From Anaerobutyricum stercoris (GTDB lineage: Bacteria > Bacillota > Clostridia > Lachnospirales > Lachnospiraceae), in NCBI GenBank assembly GCA_019116455.1, contig DXBR01000081.1, positions 1 through 19,269 of the forward strand: a stretch of DNA of 19,269 bases, written 5' to 3'. The position numbers and the translations under genes are program-made. Every line of letters begins with the position of its first letter. The first letter of the stretch is position 1. Of this stretch, positions 1 to 7,357 are shown piece by piece. The notes under the pieces are model-generated. The model did no database searches, had not been told where the DNA came from, and saw only the letters and a program-made list of their open reading frames with translations.

Positions 1-9
1 TGTACTCAT
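1..9 (-). CDS. Start of an unseen gene, possibly the first ORF of the insertion sequence (partial)
   Basis: Only three codons are inside the window (Met-Ser-Thr). They are credible as a start because AGGAGA (23-18) lies 8 nt upstream of the ATG on the minus strand. If the IS66 reading of the flanking terminus is right, this would be tnpA, the small accessory ORF of IS66 elements. A sortase or other pilus gene is an alternative. The product cannot be identified from three residues. Confidence 0.3.
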
Positions 10-46
10 TTGATTCATCTCCTGTAAAGTTAAGAAGTTAGACTAT

Positions 47-138
47 GGAGTAATCAGGTACAACAAAAGCAACGGTAGATATGAAGTGAAATCGCAACTT
101 TTGTAAATCCAAGATCCGGATATGAAGTGAATTACTCC
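47..138. repeat. Nested inverted repeats and a 13-bp direct repeat in the IS leader
   Basis: GGAGTAAT (47-54) pairs with ATTACTCC (131-138), and inside it ACAAAAG (63-69) pairs with CTTTTGT (98-104). GATATGAAGTGAA occurs twice, at 78-90 and 119-131. The segment lies between the putative IS terminus and the ATG at position 9, so it may be a leader structure or transposase-binding array (inference). Confidence 0.5.
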
Positions 139-186
139 AGGTATCTGAAGTATCTCATAAAATCCAATTCATTGGTATCCGGTCGA

Positions 187-366
187 TTATTTAGCGCTTA
201 CAGATGATATTTCACTTCCGTTGGAATCTGTTTTCTTAATTGTAATAGTTCCTGTTTTCGTCGTTGGAAATGTTGTTGTTGCCTTCACTCCCACTGCCGG
301 CAGTAAGGTTACGATCATAACCAGCGCCGCAGCCATTGCTATGAGTTTTTTCATCATTTTCTTCAT
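187..366 (-). pseudogene. Major pilin-like protein, truncated after about 55 codons
   Basis: The reading frame starts at ATG 366, chosen because AAGGAGA lies about 9 nt upstream; an upstream in-frame ATG at 408 lacks such a site. It encodes a Sec signal peptide (basic MKKMMKKL, then a hydrophobic stretch to about residue 28), then TTTFPTTKTGTITIKKTDSNGSEISS, written here only as a description: a Thr-rich start followed by the GTITIKKTD strand typical of the first domain of SpaA/Cna-B pilin subunits. Such pilins usually run to several hundred residues and end in an LPXTG-type signal. Here only 55 host-encoded residues remain; the last four (VSAK) and the stop are read into the putative IS66 end. 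It lies downstream of the adhesin in the usual order ancillary pilin then backbone pilin. Loss of function is inferred; the 3' part may lie beyond the left edge. Confidence 0.7.
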
Positions 367-493
367 AGTCTTCGTCTCCTTTTCATTAAAATTTTTTGTT
401 TTAGTCAATTGATATTGACTGCATAATACCTGCGATTGTTACACACTGCTGTTTCCGCAATCACCCGGTATCATTTTTGTTGCTTTTATATTA

Positions 494-517
494 AGCGGGG
501 CGGGCTAGTACCCCGCT
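494..517 (-). terminator. GC-rich stem-loop between adhesin and pilin genes
   Basis: AGCGGGG (494-500) pairs with CCCCGCT (511-517) around a 10-nt loop in the 196-bp gap between the adhesin stop and the pilin start. No good T-run follows on the minus strand, so it may be a partial terminator or an mRNA-stabilising stem that sets the ratio of the two subunits, and not a full stop. Confidence 0.45.
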
Positions 518-562
518 AAATATTGAATTAAGTGTTTACGTGTTACCTGCTGTTATGTAATA

Positions 563-3500
563 CTATCTTCCTGTTTTGTTGTGCGCGCCGCGTCTTCTGC
601 GGTAATAGATAGTACTTCCAGCTGCCAACGCAATCATTGCAGTTCCGGCAATGGTCATCATGAAGATATTGCGACCACCGGCTTCCGGCATGGTGAAGAG
701 TTTGTTATTTTTGATGTTGAAAGTATTCACATCATAATAATACGTTGTCTCACCATTTTCCGTTTCTGTGTAATAATATCCTTTATCTTTTCCATCCGTA
801 TTCGTTGCTGGTAATTCAACTTTTACTGGATTTGCTAACAAACTATGTCCTTCTACTGTTTTTGTTTCAATCAGGTAGTATGTTCCTGCTGGTAAACCGG
901 TAATTTTAAGATTCGGATTATATTTTCCATCACTATTTGTACCAGTATTATTAACAGTTCTAAGTGTTGTAGTTACCCCTGTCTCTGCTTTACTATAAAC
1001 ATAGTTGCCATTGTCATTGTCTGTAAACTTTAATGGTTGATTTCCATCAGCATCTTTACACAACTGGAACTCTACACCCGCTAATAAAGTATCATCACCG
1101 CCTGTTTTAACAACATTTATATTGAACGTTTTTAATGAGTTTGTGATTACATACGGATCAGTTTCTATTCCAGAACCTGTTACCTCTCTACTTATTTCAT
1201 AATACTCATTAATGAAATTATTATCAGTGATAGTATCTGTAGCATCTATTACCTGATAATATTTTACGATTCCATTTTCAGTCAGCTTATATACGTCAGA
1301 CCTATTGCTTTCATCAAAAGATACTTCTCTTATTTCTTTTACTTGATAATTAATTTCATTATTTTTTTCATCTACTGCTGCCACATTTTCAAATGTGCAT
1401 CTCCATTCAGTAGTTTCACTTAATAATTTTGTCTGAATTAAGGATAACCCTGTAGCATCCTGCCTAAAGAGACCAAAAAGTACATCTGTGCGATGACTAT
1501 TATCTAATTCATCATTCCAAGATTTCTGTGCATAAATATTTTTTGTCTTTTTTCTATTAGTCACTGTCACTTTTGCACTTATACCTTTTCCCAATTTAAT
1601 ACTACCTAATCCAATTTGTTTACCCTCATCATCTACCACATCTGGATCAGCTGCTGTTCCTGCTTCCACTTCAATCGTTGGATCTAAATATATATTCGTA
1701 TTTAGATTCCATTCTTCAACATCAAAGGTTGTACCTGACATAATCTGAGTGATAACTACCGTATAACCAACAGGTATACCCGCAACTATACCTTCATTTA
1801 CATCCCCCGCTTTTCCTTCATTAATTTCCTCTAAATTACTATTATAATATTTCCTTACAATCTCTCCTTCTTCGTTTTTCTCTTCTTTTATTATGTAATA
1901 TTCTCCCTCATATGGAACTAACTCGCCATCTGTATTTTCTAATTTAATTAAAAATGAGAATTTATCCGATGAGGTTTGTCCCTCTTCCATTTGTTTTGTT
2001 ATTTGTAATTCATTTTTATTAGATTCTGAACATCTATTTTTAAATTTAATTACAGCATTTTCACCAACAATTTTTTCTTCTGACTTTGCTATATAGTCTG
2101 TATCCGGATTTACAATTCCCCCTGACGAACCGATCAGTTCTCCTTCATCATTGATATAATCTACCTCCCATCCTTCAATTTCCACCTGGTCAAATTCATC
2201 GGAATCCACACCAATTTCTTCCACATAGTATTTTAAATCAGAATTTATATTCTCAAATACAGCGGTTTCACCAGATTTTAATTTGAAGATATTCCCATCA
2301 CCAACAGTTCTTATTTCTCCTGTTAAAGTACCATTTTTCTTTACTTTGTACTCTGTTCCTTCAGGAATCACTTCATAAACTGTCTCACCTTCATATTCTT
2401 CATCCTGAAGATATGCTTTAAATGAAAATTCTACATTGGCATATTTGTCTCTGTCTGTGTTAGTAATTTCCTTTGTTATTTCAATGGTGTCTCTTTGTTT
2501 TGGAGGTAAATTAAATTTCAACGAACAATTAGATTCTCCTTTTCCGCGTTCCATATAAAAGAAATCCAAATGATGAGTAGTATTATCATTAAATAATTCT
2601 CCAAAAATCTCTTGTAGTGAATCATCCTCTGCTCCATTAACCATTACTTTTCCTGTTTTAAAATTAATACTACCAGATGCACGGTCATGCACTCCTCCTA
2701 AATCTAATACTAATTTTCCATCAACAAATACCCATACATCATCGTCTCCACTAAAGCTAAATTCCATATCCTTTCCATTTACTAAACCATCAACTGGTTG
2801 AATAAAATCAAAACTCACCTTCATACTGAAAAGATACATATTATCATCACTTGTATTTCCCCATGAAGCGAATGGCATAAATGCTCCTTTTTTATGATGC
2901 CCACTTCCTTTGTATTTTTCCGTATTGTATACTATAAAATTTCTTTCCGTATTATTTGAATTTATATCATAATATGCATAATGTTCATCGCTATCATAGC
3001 TGTATTCACCACTTTCTGCATCATAACTAAACAGATGATTTAAATCATAATGTTTACCGTTTGAACTTACATATTGACTTGTACCATCAAATAACGGATC
3101 CATATTATTATTGTTCATTGATACTGGAAAACCATTTTGATTTAATTCATCTTTCACCAACCCTGAGGTCACTTCTTCACTACCTGTCCATTCTCCGTCA
3201 GAAAATGATAAACCACATGTAGTTTTTCCCCAAATACTTTTAGAAAAATCAAATAAATCAATATCAATTAATCCTCGTGTATCTGCTGTTTCTATTTCAT
3301 TTGCAGGTATATTAAATGAAGCTCCCTTTTTGTAAATAAATTTCACGGGCTCACTATTAACATCCGACCAATTTGTTCCATCCAGACTATATTGTAAATA
3401 TCCATTTACATACCGCAAATAATTAACTTCAACTGCTTCATCGCCTTCTCCTACCACAGTGTAGAGATATGTGTAATTATCAATATTTGGAATTATATAA

Positions 3501-4993
3501 TTATCTTTTTGGACATCTAAACTTTCACCAATGTTTATCAAAGATACATCTCTGGTACGAACTTGTGTTCCATTCTGAGAATAGCACTGTGCTGATGTGG
3601 TTAAATCAGAATTTGAATAAACAAATACCACAACCTGATCAGTTTCAATATTTCTGTATGAATTATCTCCTGCAAACTGACACATCATAACTTTCTGACC
3701 AGAAGAATTTTCTCTTCCTGTCAGTTTTTCTATTTTCTTTGCATCATCATCAATATTGTAATAAGTCTGCCCATACTGCTCTGAAGTAGTTGATATATAT
3801 GCACCCGCAAATCGATAAGTTTGTCCGTTTTCATCTACGCTATATAATTCACTATTAGACCCAGATGACGAAATTGTATTTGTGTATAGTACTGGATTTG
3901 CATCTTCTGTTGTTAATGTCAGATTTCCCTCTCCTATCTGAGCCCTCATATCAATAAAAGAGTTTCTGCTTGCCTTTACCATATGTATCTCTTTAGAAAA
4001 GTTAAATACATCCTCTTCTCCTGATTTTCTTATCCATGTTATAGTAAATACAGAAAAAGAATCTGTTACAAATTCCGCTTTTTCAATCTTTTGCGTTTCT
4101 GTTGTCTTCACATTTTTTAACTGATCATTTTTTGACATGTCGACAACTTCTTTTACCTGACCTTCTTCATTTTCTTCCAAGTGCATCACAGTTACATTTG
4201 AATCTGTTGTATCCTCTTTTATTTCCACCGGAACAGCAGATTCTTTGTATTCCATTGACACCTGAACTTCTCCGTCAGGTTCTACTTTATTTCCATCTTC
4301 ATCTACAAAGGTAATATCATATGCTAAAAAACCAGCAATATCATACTCTTCATCTATAGCTTTTTCTTCCAGCTTCTTCTCTACTTCCTGATATTGCTCT
4401 GAGGTTTCTTTATCATCTTTTAATACAGGCACTACCTTAAGCGTTGTTCCTTCTGGAATCGCATTTTCTACATTAGCATTGACAGTAATTTTCACCTCAT
4501 CATTTTCATATGTGAGTTCTGTTGGCGCTTCAGTGTTTTCTTTCGCCGCAGTTGTCTTCTCTTCTTCTGCCGTCGTTGCCTCTTTCTTTTCGTCGCTTTC
4601 TGAGGTTTCGTCCGCTGCCTCTGTGGTGGCTTTATCTTCTGTCGTAGCCTCGGTAGTTGTCTCCTCGGCCTCTGTGGTCGCAGTTGTAGCGTCCTCTTTG
4701 TCTTCCGTAGTCGCTTCGGTGGTTTCTTCCTTCTTTTCTGTGGTTGTTACCTCCGGAGCTTCGTCTTTGGTTTCGTCGGTTTCTTCCGACTGTTTTGACG
4801 TATCGTTGTCGTCTGTGGATTTGTTCTCCTCAGACGATTTCTCATTCTTTGCTGTTTTGGTCTCGCTCACCTGATTTTCCGCAGTCGTCGTCGCTGCTGC
4901 CGGGGTGTCCGCCAGTATGGAGACGCTGTTGCAGATGACAAGAACCATGCAAAGCATGAATGCTATTAATTTTTTCTTCATTTTCCTTTTCAT
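563..4993 (-). CDS. Large LPXTG-type surface adhesin / ancillary pilin with fibro-slime and Cna-B-like domains
   Basis: A 1476-residue cell-wall-anchored protein. Order: signal peptide (1-28, basic start, hydrophobic core, SILA before the likely cut); Thr/Glu/Lys/Asp low-complexity stalk (about 30-160); a mixed beta region; a fibro-slime (TIGR02148-like) core with GDDDVWVFVDGK and DLGGVH (749-769); then about four repeated beta domains. Each domain has the Lys-Glu-Asn layout of self-formed isopeptide bonds: Lys841/Glu925/Asn986, a domain from Lys1000 to Asn1146, Lys1157/Glu1220/Asn1285 and Lys1296/Glu1376/Asn1428. The C-terminus has a variant sorting motif MPEAGG (1435-1440), a membrane segment (about 1443-1463) and RRRR. 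The ATG at 4993 is fixed by AGGAGGAGG just upstream, 12 nt after the stop of the small upstream gene. A sortase would covalently attach it. The ligand is unknown; domain pairings are by eye. Confidence 0.9.
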   Translation of the reverse strand: MKRKMKKKLIAFMLCMVLVICNSVSILADTPAAATTTAENQVSETKTAKNEKSSEENKSTDDNDTSKQSEETDETKDEAPEVTTTEKKEETTEATTEDKEDATTATTEAEETTTEATTEDKATTEAADETSESDEKKEATTAEEEKTTAAKENTEAPTELTYENDEVKITVNANVENAIPEGTTLKVVPVLKDDKETSEQYQEVEKKLEEKAIDEEYDIAGFLAYDITFVDEDGNKVEPDGEVQVSMEYKESAVPVEIKEDTTDSNVTVMHLEENEEGQVKEVVDMSKNDQLKNVKTTETQKIEKAEFVTDSFSVFTITWIRKSGEEDVFNFSKEIHMVKASRNSFIDMRAQIGEGNLTLTTEDANPVLYTNTISSSGSNSELYSVDENGQTYRFAGAYISTTSEQYGQTYYNIDDDAKKIEKLTGRENSSGQKVMMCQFAGDNSYRNIETDQVVVFVYSNSDLTTSAQCYSQNGTQVRTRDVSLINIGESLDVQKDNYIIPNIDNYTYLYTVVGEGDEAVEVNYLRYVNGYLQYSLDGTNWSDVNSEPVKFIYKKGASFNIPANEIETADTRGLIDIDLFDFSKSIWGKTTCGLSFSDGEWTGSEEVTSGLVKDELNQNGFPVSMNNNNMDPLFDGTSQYVSSNGKHYDLNHLFSYDAESGEYSYDSDEHYAYYDINSNNTERNFIVYNTEKYKGSGHHKKGAFMPFASWGNTSDDNMYLFSMKVSFDFIQPVDGLVNGKDMEFSFSGDDDVWVFVDGKLVLDLGGVHDRASGSINFKTGKVMVNGAEDDSLQEIFGELFNDNTTHHLDFFYMERGKGESNCSLKFNLPPKQRDTIEITKEITNTDRDKYANVEFSFKAYLQDEEYEGETVYEVIPEGTEYKVKKNGTLTGEIRTVGDGNIFKLKSGETAVFENINSDLKYYVEEIGVDSDEFDQVEIEGWEVDYINDEGELIGSSGGIVNPDTDYIAKSEEKIVGENAVIKFKNRCSESNKNELQITKQMEEGQTSSDKFSFLIKLENTDGELVPYEGEYYIIKEEKNEEGEIVRKYYNSNLEEINEGKAGDVNEGIVAGIPVGYTVVITQIMSGTTFDVEEWNLNTNIYLDPTIEVEAGTAADPDVVDDEGKQIGLGSIKLGKGISAKVTVTNRKKTKNIYAQKSWNDELDNSHRTDVLFGLFRQDATGLSLIQTKLLSETTEWRCTFENVAAVDEKNNEINYQVKEIREVSFDESNRSDVYKLTENGIVKYYQVIDATDTITDNNFINEYYEISREVTGSGIETDPYVITNSLKTFNINVVKTGGDDTLLAGVEFQLCKDADGNQPLKFTDNDNGNYVYSKAETGVTTTLRTVNNTGTNSDGKYNPNLKITGLPAGTYYLIETKTVEGHSLLANPVKVELPATNTDGKDKGYYYTETENGETTYYYDVNTFNIKNNKLFTMPEAGGRNIFMMTIAGTAMIALAAGSTIYYRRRRGAHNKTGR

Positions 4994-5005
4994 GGCTGCC
5001 TCCTC

Positions 5006-5182
5006 CTAATTTTTATTCTTCTGAACTAAAGCATTGTCTATTAATTTCAACAGTTCCAAGGCGCTTCGAAAATTCTGTTCTTTTTTTCCTTCGGCCCAGA
5101 GAATACTGCCCTGCCAGGTGCCGTGCTGGTTGTTCAGCACTTTGATGAGAAATGTCTGTTCTTTATATCCTCCTGCCTTCAC
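5006..5182 (-). CDS. Small conserved-looking protein with TWQG motif, coupled to the adhesin
   Basis: A 58-residue protein starting at GTG 5182, preceded by AAAGGGG about 9 nt upstream. It contains FLIKVLNNQHGTWQGSILWA (11-30) followed by EGKKEQNFRSALELLKLID (31-49), which reads as a beta hairpin plus an amphipathic helix. Its stop codon TAG is part of the ribosome site of the adhesin gene (TTAGGAGGAGG), leaving 12 nt between genes, so translation is probably coupled. I recall similar short WQG...FRSALEL proteins in Clostridia near surface-protein genes, but I cannot name a function. No signal peptide or membrane segment is present, so it is likely cytoplasmic; a regulator or an adaptor is possible. 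The absence of stops, the good RBS and the operon position support a real gene. Confidence 0.7.
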   Translation of the reverse strand: MKAGGYKEQTFLIKVLNNQHGTWQGSILWAEGKKEQNFRSALELLKLIDNALVQKNKN

Positions 5183-5203
5183 ATCTCAAAACCCCTTTCT
5201 GTC

Positions 5204-5232
5204 ATTATATTTTCAGAATTGTTAAGAAAATT
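5204..5232 (-). promoter_or_regulatory. Probable promoter of the small gene-adhesin operon
   Basis: On the minus strand a perfect TATAAT (5209-5204) lies 21 nt before the GTG start, giving a very short leader that begins near the ribosome site. No good TTGACA is present at the expected -35 position (AATTTT, 5232-5227), which suggests an activator-dependent promoter. AGAATT and AATTCT form an inverted repeat over the -35 region (about 5215-5234). Confidence 0.5.
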
Positions 5233-5236
5233 CTAA

Positions 5237-5245
5237 CCCCCCCCC
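5237..5245. repeat. Homopolymer run of nine C next to the adhesin promoter
   Basis: Nine consecutive C on the plus strand (G on the minus strand) lie about 5 bp upstream of the inferred -35 position in an otherwise AT-rich region. Runs of this length slip during replication, and promoter-proximal runs switch expression of surface genes in several bacteria (general knowledge). The role here is inferred. Confidence 0.7.
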
Positions 5246-5404
5246 ATTACAAAAGGCATTACAAGTCCTTAATTTTCTGACTTTTTTTCTTAATTTTTTA
5301 TTAACTAGTTTATAATTATAAATTTTCGGTTCAGATTGGAGGGTGAAGAGGCTTGAATTACAGACTTATTGAGAAGTGAAGATCTGACTTTTTTCGCATA
5401 AACC

Positions 5405-5450
5405 AAAAATGCCCTGAAGGATTTCCCGTTTTTACAGGCTCCCTCAGGGC
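5405..5450 (-). terminator. Rho-independent terminator of the AbiE operon
   Basis: On the minus strand GCCCTGA (5450-5444) pairs with TCAGGGC (5417-5411), with an inner CCTGT/ACGGG stem, and is followed by ATTTTT. It lies about 80 bp past the abiEii stop. A near copy is found at 7307-7351. Confidence 0.8.
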
Positions 5451-5529
5451 GTTTAGATGTTTGTATTATGATTTAATTATTTCTCTATTTATGATCGTTT
5501 CAAATACAGGTTTAAGAAAATCTTGGCTT

Positions 5530-6426
5530 TTATATCCATTTTCCTTCCTGCGTGATCCATTGCTTGAAGTATTCAGTATCATTAATTGATGCTAGAAAAG
5601 GTTCTTCTAAAAATTTCTCTATCACATCCAATATCATTTTAAAATCATCGGTTTCTGTGTTGATTTTCTTAACAAATGCTTTCCATTTCTTTTGCATTGC
5701 AGCATCGTTGTCAAATGTCAGAATCTGTTCAAATTGTTCCGCGGTAAAAAGATGTTCGCGATTGGCGAAAGTCTTTTTAAGGGCTTCTGTAAGTATTGCT
5801 CCCTCAAAATCAAATTTATTTGCGAGATAATATATGTCATAGTAGTCTTTCATTCTGCTGGAGAATTCCATTAAACTTAAAATTGCATCCAATTTTTCCG
5901 CCACTACCGTTTCAATGGAATATGTATTCACTATCGGCGCATCGAAATCTGAAAGTTGCGTTGGTATTGTTCGTTTTTCCTGTCCCGGAACAATGACATC
6001 TCCAACTCCAAAATCAATGCTAAATGGAGTACGGGTGTTTTTAATTCGGGCAATTAAGTCCGCACCTATACCCGTATATTTTTTTGCTACTGTGATAGGA
6101 GCGACATTTTTTATTTCAAATGTAACAAAGTCATTCCCTGTATCACAAGAAATAATTTCTTCCAATACTTTCTGCAATTGTTCCGGTGTATTTGGAATTT
6201 TTCTCAGAAGAAAATCTATATCCACAGTTACCCGGCTGTCAAAATTTGTAACAGAATAAATGAACAGGCCGCCTTTTAACACGAAGTTTTCCGCATAATT
6301 TGATTTTTCCAGTCGGCGCAGGAATTCTTCCTGACAAAAAAGCTGCAGGCAAAGTTGATAGCTTCTTCCGCTTTCTTTTGCTTTATTTTTTAATCGTGCA
6401 AGAACAGATGCACCTGTATCAGCCAT
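5530..6426 (-). CDS. abiEii: AbiEii-type nucleotidyltransferase toxin of a type IV toxin-antitoxin system
   Basis: A 298-residue member of the AbiEii/DUF1814 nucleotidyltransferase family. The signature is visible in order: KGG at 51-53, DID with two metal-binding aspartates (69, 71), IDFG with a further acid (138), AEKLDAI (176-182) and RMKDYYDIYYL (191-201), the usual C-terminal motif. Members transfer nucleotides to RNA (tRNA in studied cases) and stop growth; in phage-infected cells this gives abortive infection. Its start codon lies inside the end of abiEi (ATGGCTGA overlap, 8 nt), so the two are translationally coupled. All motifs are intact, so the toxin is probably active. An alternative label is simply nucleotidyltransferase of unknown substrate. 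Confidence 0.9.
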   Translation of the reverse strand: MADTGASVLARLKNKAKESGRSYQLCLQLFCQEEFLRRLEKSNYAENFVLKGGLFIYSVTNFDSRVTVDIDFLLRKIPNTPEQLQKVLEEIISCDTGNDFVTFEIKNVAPITVAKKYTGIGADLIARIKNTRTPFSIDFGVGDVIVPGQEKRTIPTQLSDFDAPIVNTYSIETVVAEKLDAILSLMEFSSRMKDYYDIYYLANKFDFEGAILTEALKKTFANREHLFTAEQFEQILTFDNDAAMQKKWKAFVKKINTETDDFKMILDVIEKFLEEPFLASINDTEYFKQWITQEGKWI

Positions 6427-7024
6427 TTAACAACACCTCCATTATATTCATAACCTTCGCATACAGTTTCATTTCCTTTGAGTATTGTATAAGATTCACC
6501 AGATTTTTCTTTTCATCGGCAACATAGGCGTTAAGTGCTTTATTAAATAGTTCATTGTCAAGTTTTGTACGATATTTGAAACAGTCACATATTGTACGTT
6601 CCCTGTCATATACAGGAAGGGTTACACCATTAAAATCGTCAGTTGTTTTTCCCAGCTCTATATATTCTTTTTGAATATAATAAGCCTTCATCGGGATTTC
6701 CTGCATCCTTTTTACCGTTCTCGACATGGACCGGGGAACTGCAATGGACCACTCACGGGGTGTAAAGTCGCTATAGCCATAGTGAAACAACGCGGATTCG
6801 ACGCAGATTATTCCTTGAGGAAGTAATGTTGCTATTAATTGTTCATCAGTTATCTCTTTATCTTTTGGAAGCTGATAGTATCCATGTCTTATACGATTGA
6901 TAATTCCCTCATTACAGAGCTTTGCTACATTATAATTGTCAAGTCCTGCCTCAATAAAATCAGAAGTTTTTGCGATCCCTCCTGATTGTTTAATGATATT
7001 TTGAACGATTGTTTTTTTATCCAT
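6419..7024 (-). CDS. abiEi: AbiEi-type antitoxin and autorepressor
   Basis: A 201-residue AbiEi-family protein. The N-terminus (about 1-50) is a winged helix-turn-helix (GGIAKTSDFIEAGL, then RIRHGYYQLP), and the C-terminal part carries the family motif YDRERTICD (139-147), which belongs to the antitoxin domain. In type IV AbiE systems this protein counters the toxin without binding it and represses the operon by binding inverted repeats in the promoter (family knowledge). It overlaps abiEii by 8 nt. The start has only a weak ribosome site (AGAAAG), but the ATG aligns with the start of the DNA-binding domain. Base composition is AT-rich compared with the feo and cob genes. Confidence 0.88.
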   Translation of the reverse strand: MDKKTIVQNIIKQSGGIAKTSDFIEAGLDNYNVAKLCNEGIINRIRHGYYQLPKDKEITDEQLIATLLPQGIICVESALFHYGYSDFTPREWSIAVPRSMSRTVKRMQEIPMKAYYIQKEYIELGKTTDDFNGVTLPVYDRERTICDCFKYRTKLDNELFNKALNAYVADEKKNLVNLIQYSKEMKLYAKVMNIMEVLLNG

Positions 7025-7072
7025 ACTTTACCAACTTTCTGCATGCATTATTTTAGAATTGCATGTCATATT

Positions 7073-7102
7073 ATTATAACATATCAGTTGGCATAATCAC
7101 AA
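7073..7102 (-). promoter_or_regulatory. Promoter of abiEi-abiEii
   Basis: On the minus strand TTGTGA (7102-7097) and TATAAT (7078-7073) are separated by 18 bp, about 50 bp upstream of the abiEi ATG. A half-site TTGCATGTCAT (7059-7069, plus strand) just downstream resembles the right arm of the neighbouring inverted repeats. Confidence 0.6.
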
Positions 7103-7106
7103 ATAA

Positions 7107-7138
7107 ATGACACGCAATTTTTGATATTTGCATGTTAT
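7107..7138. promoter_or_regulatory. Inverted repeat, candidate AbiEi operator 1
   Basis: ATGACACGCAA (7107-7117) and TTGCATGTTAT (7128-7138) form imperfect inverted arms with a 10-bp spacer, directly upstream of the abiEi -35 box. AbiEi proteins are known to bind inverted repeats in their promoters; assignment here is by position. Confidence 0.55.
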
Positions 7139-7306
7139 ATTGATAAATTGGAAATATAAATGAAATGTTTTCTATTCTCTCATCTTCTCACTTCTCCTTT
7201 CTTTCACCTAATGTACCGACAGCACCAGCACTTCCTGTCTCATATTTTACCACATATTTCATGCTTTTTCTTTATTTTTTTTATTAAAAATATATTTTAT
7301 GGCGTA

Positions 7307-7351
7307 AAAAATGCCCTGAAGGATTTCCTGTTTTACAGGCTGTCTCAGGGC
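7307..7351 (-). terminator. Terminator-like hairpin, second copy
   Basis: On the minus strand GCCCTGA (7351-7345) pairs with TCAGGGC (7319-7313), with an inner perfect CCTGT/ACAGG stem, followed by ATTTTTT. It is nearly identical to the hairpin at 5405-5450. Upstream on this strand there is no fitting gene end nearby, so it now insulates abiEi from leftward transcripts coming from the feo operon. Confidence 0.7.
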
Positions 7352-7357
7352 ATATAA

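Larger units (their letters stand above)
1..201 (-). mobile_element. Probable left end of an IS66-family insertion sequence (partial)
   Basis: On the minus strand the pilin gene is interrupted exactly where the sequence GTAAGCGC begins (201 to 194). IS66-family elements characteristically have termini starting GTAA, often GTAAGCG, and make 8-bp target duplications (family knowledge). From that point all three frames hit stops at once, so this is a junction and not a simple frameshift. About 190 bp inside the junction an AGGAGA ribosome site precedes an ATG at 9-7, the expected place for the element's first ORF. The host bases next to the end are agatgata (202-209); the other copy would lie left of the window. 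No transposase sequence is visible, so the family assignment rests on the terminus and layout. Confidence 0.55.
5183..5529. other. AT-rich intergenic region: adhesin promoter, C-tract, terminator
   Basis: This gap separates the adhesin operon from the AbiE operon. It holds a probable promoter for the small gene and adhesin (5204-5232), a C9 run (5237-5245), long T- and A-rich tracts (5266-5325) with a tataattata palindrome near 5310, and a terminator hairpin (5405-5450). On the plus strand TCAGAT near 5331 and ATCTGA near 5385 form a weak inverted repeat. I see no protein gene. Confidence 0.6.

Noticed and set aside
47..138. CRISPR-like repeat array
   Set aside because: Only two copies of a 13-bp repeat with one spacer, no cas genes; better explained as an IS leader structure.
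4479..4874. 131-codon Ser/Val-rich plus-strand frame
   Set aside because: It is the complement of the Thr/Glu/Asp low-complexity part of the adhesin; composition explains it.
5327..5390. Short plus-strand leader peptide after GGAGGG near 5340
   Set aside because: The frames are under ten codons and no downstream plus-strand gene exists to be attenuated.
7160..7357. 65-codon plus-strand frame in the AbiE intergenic region
   Set aside because: No ribosome site, Phe/His-rich low-complexity sequence, and it runs through a terminator hairpin.
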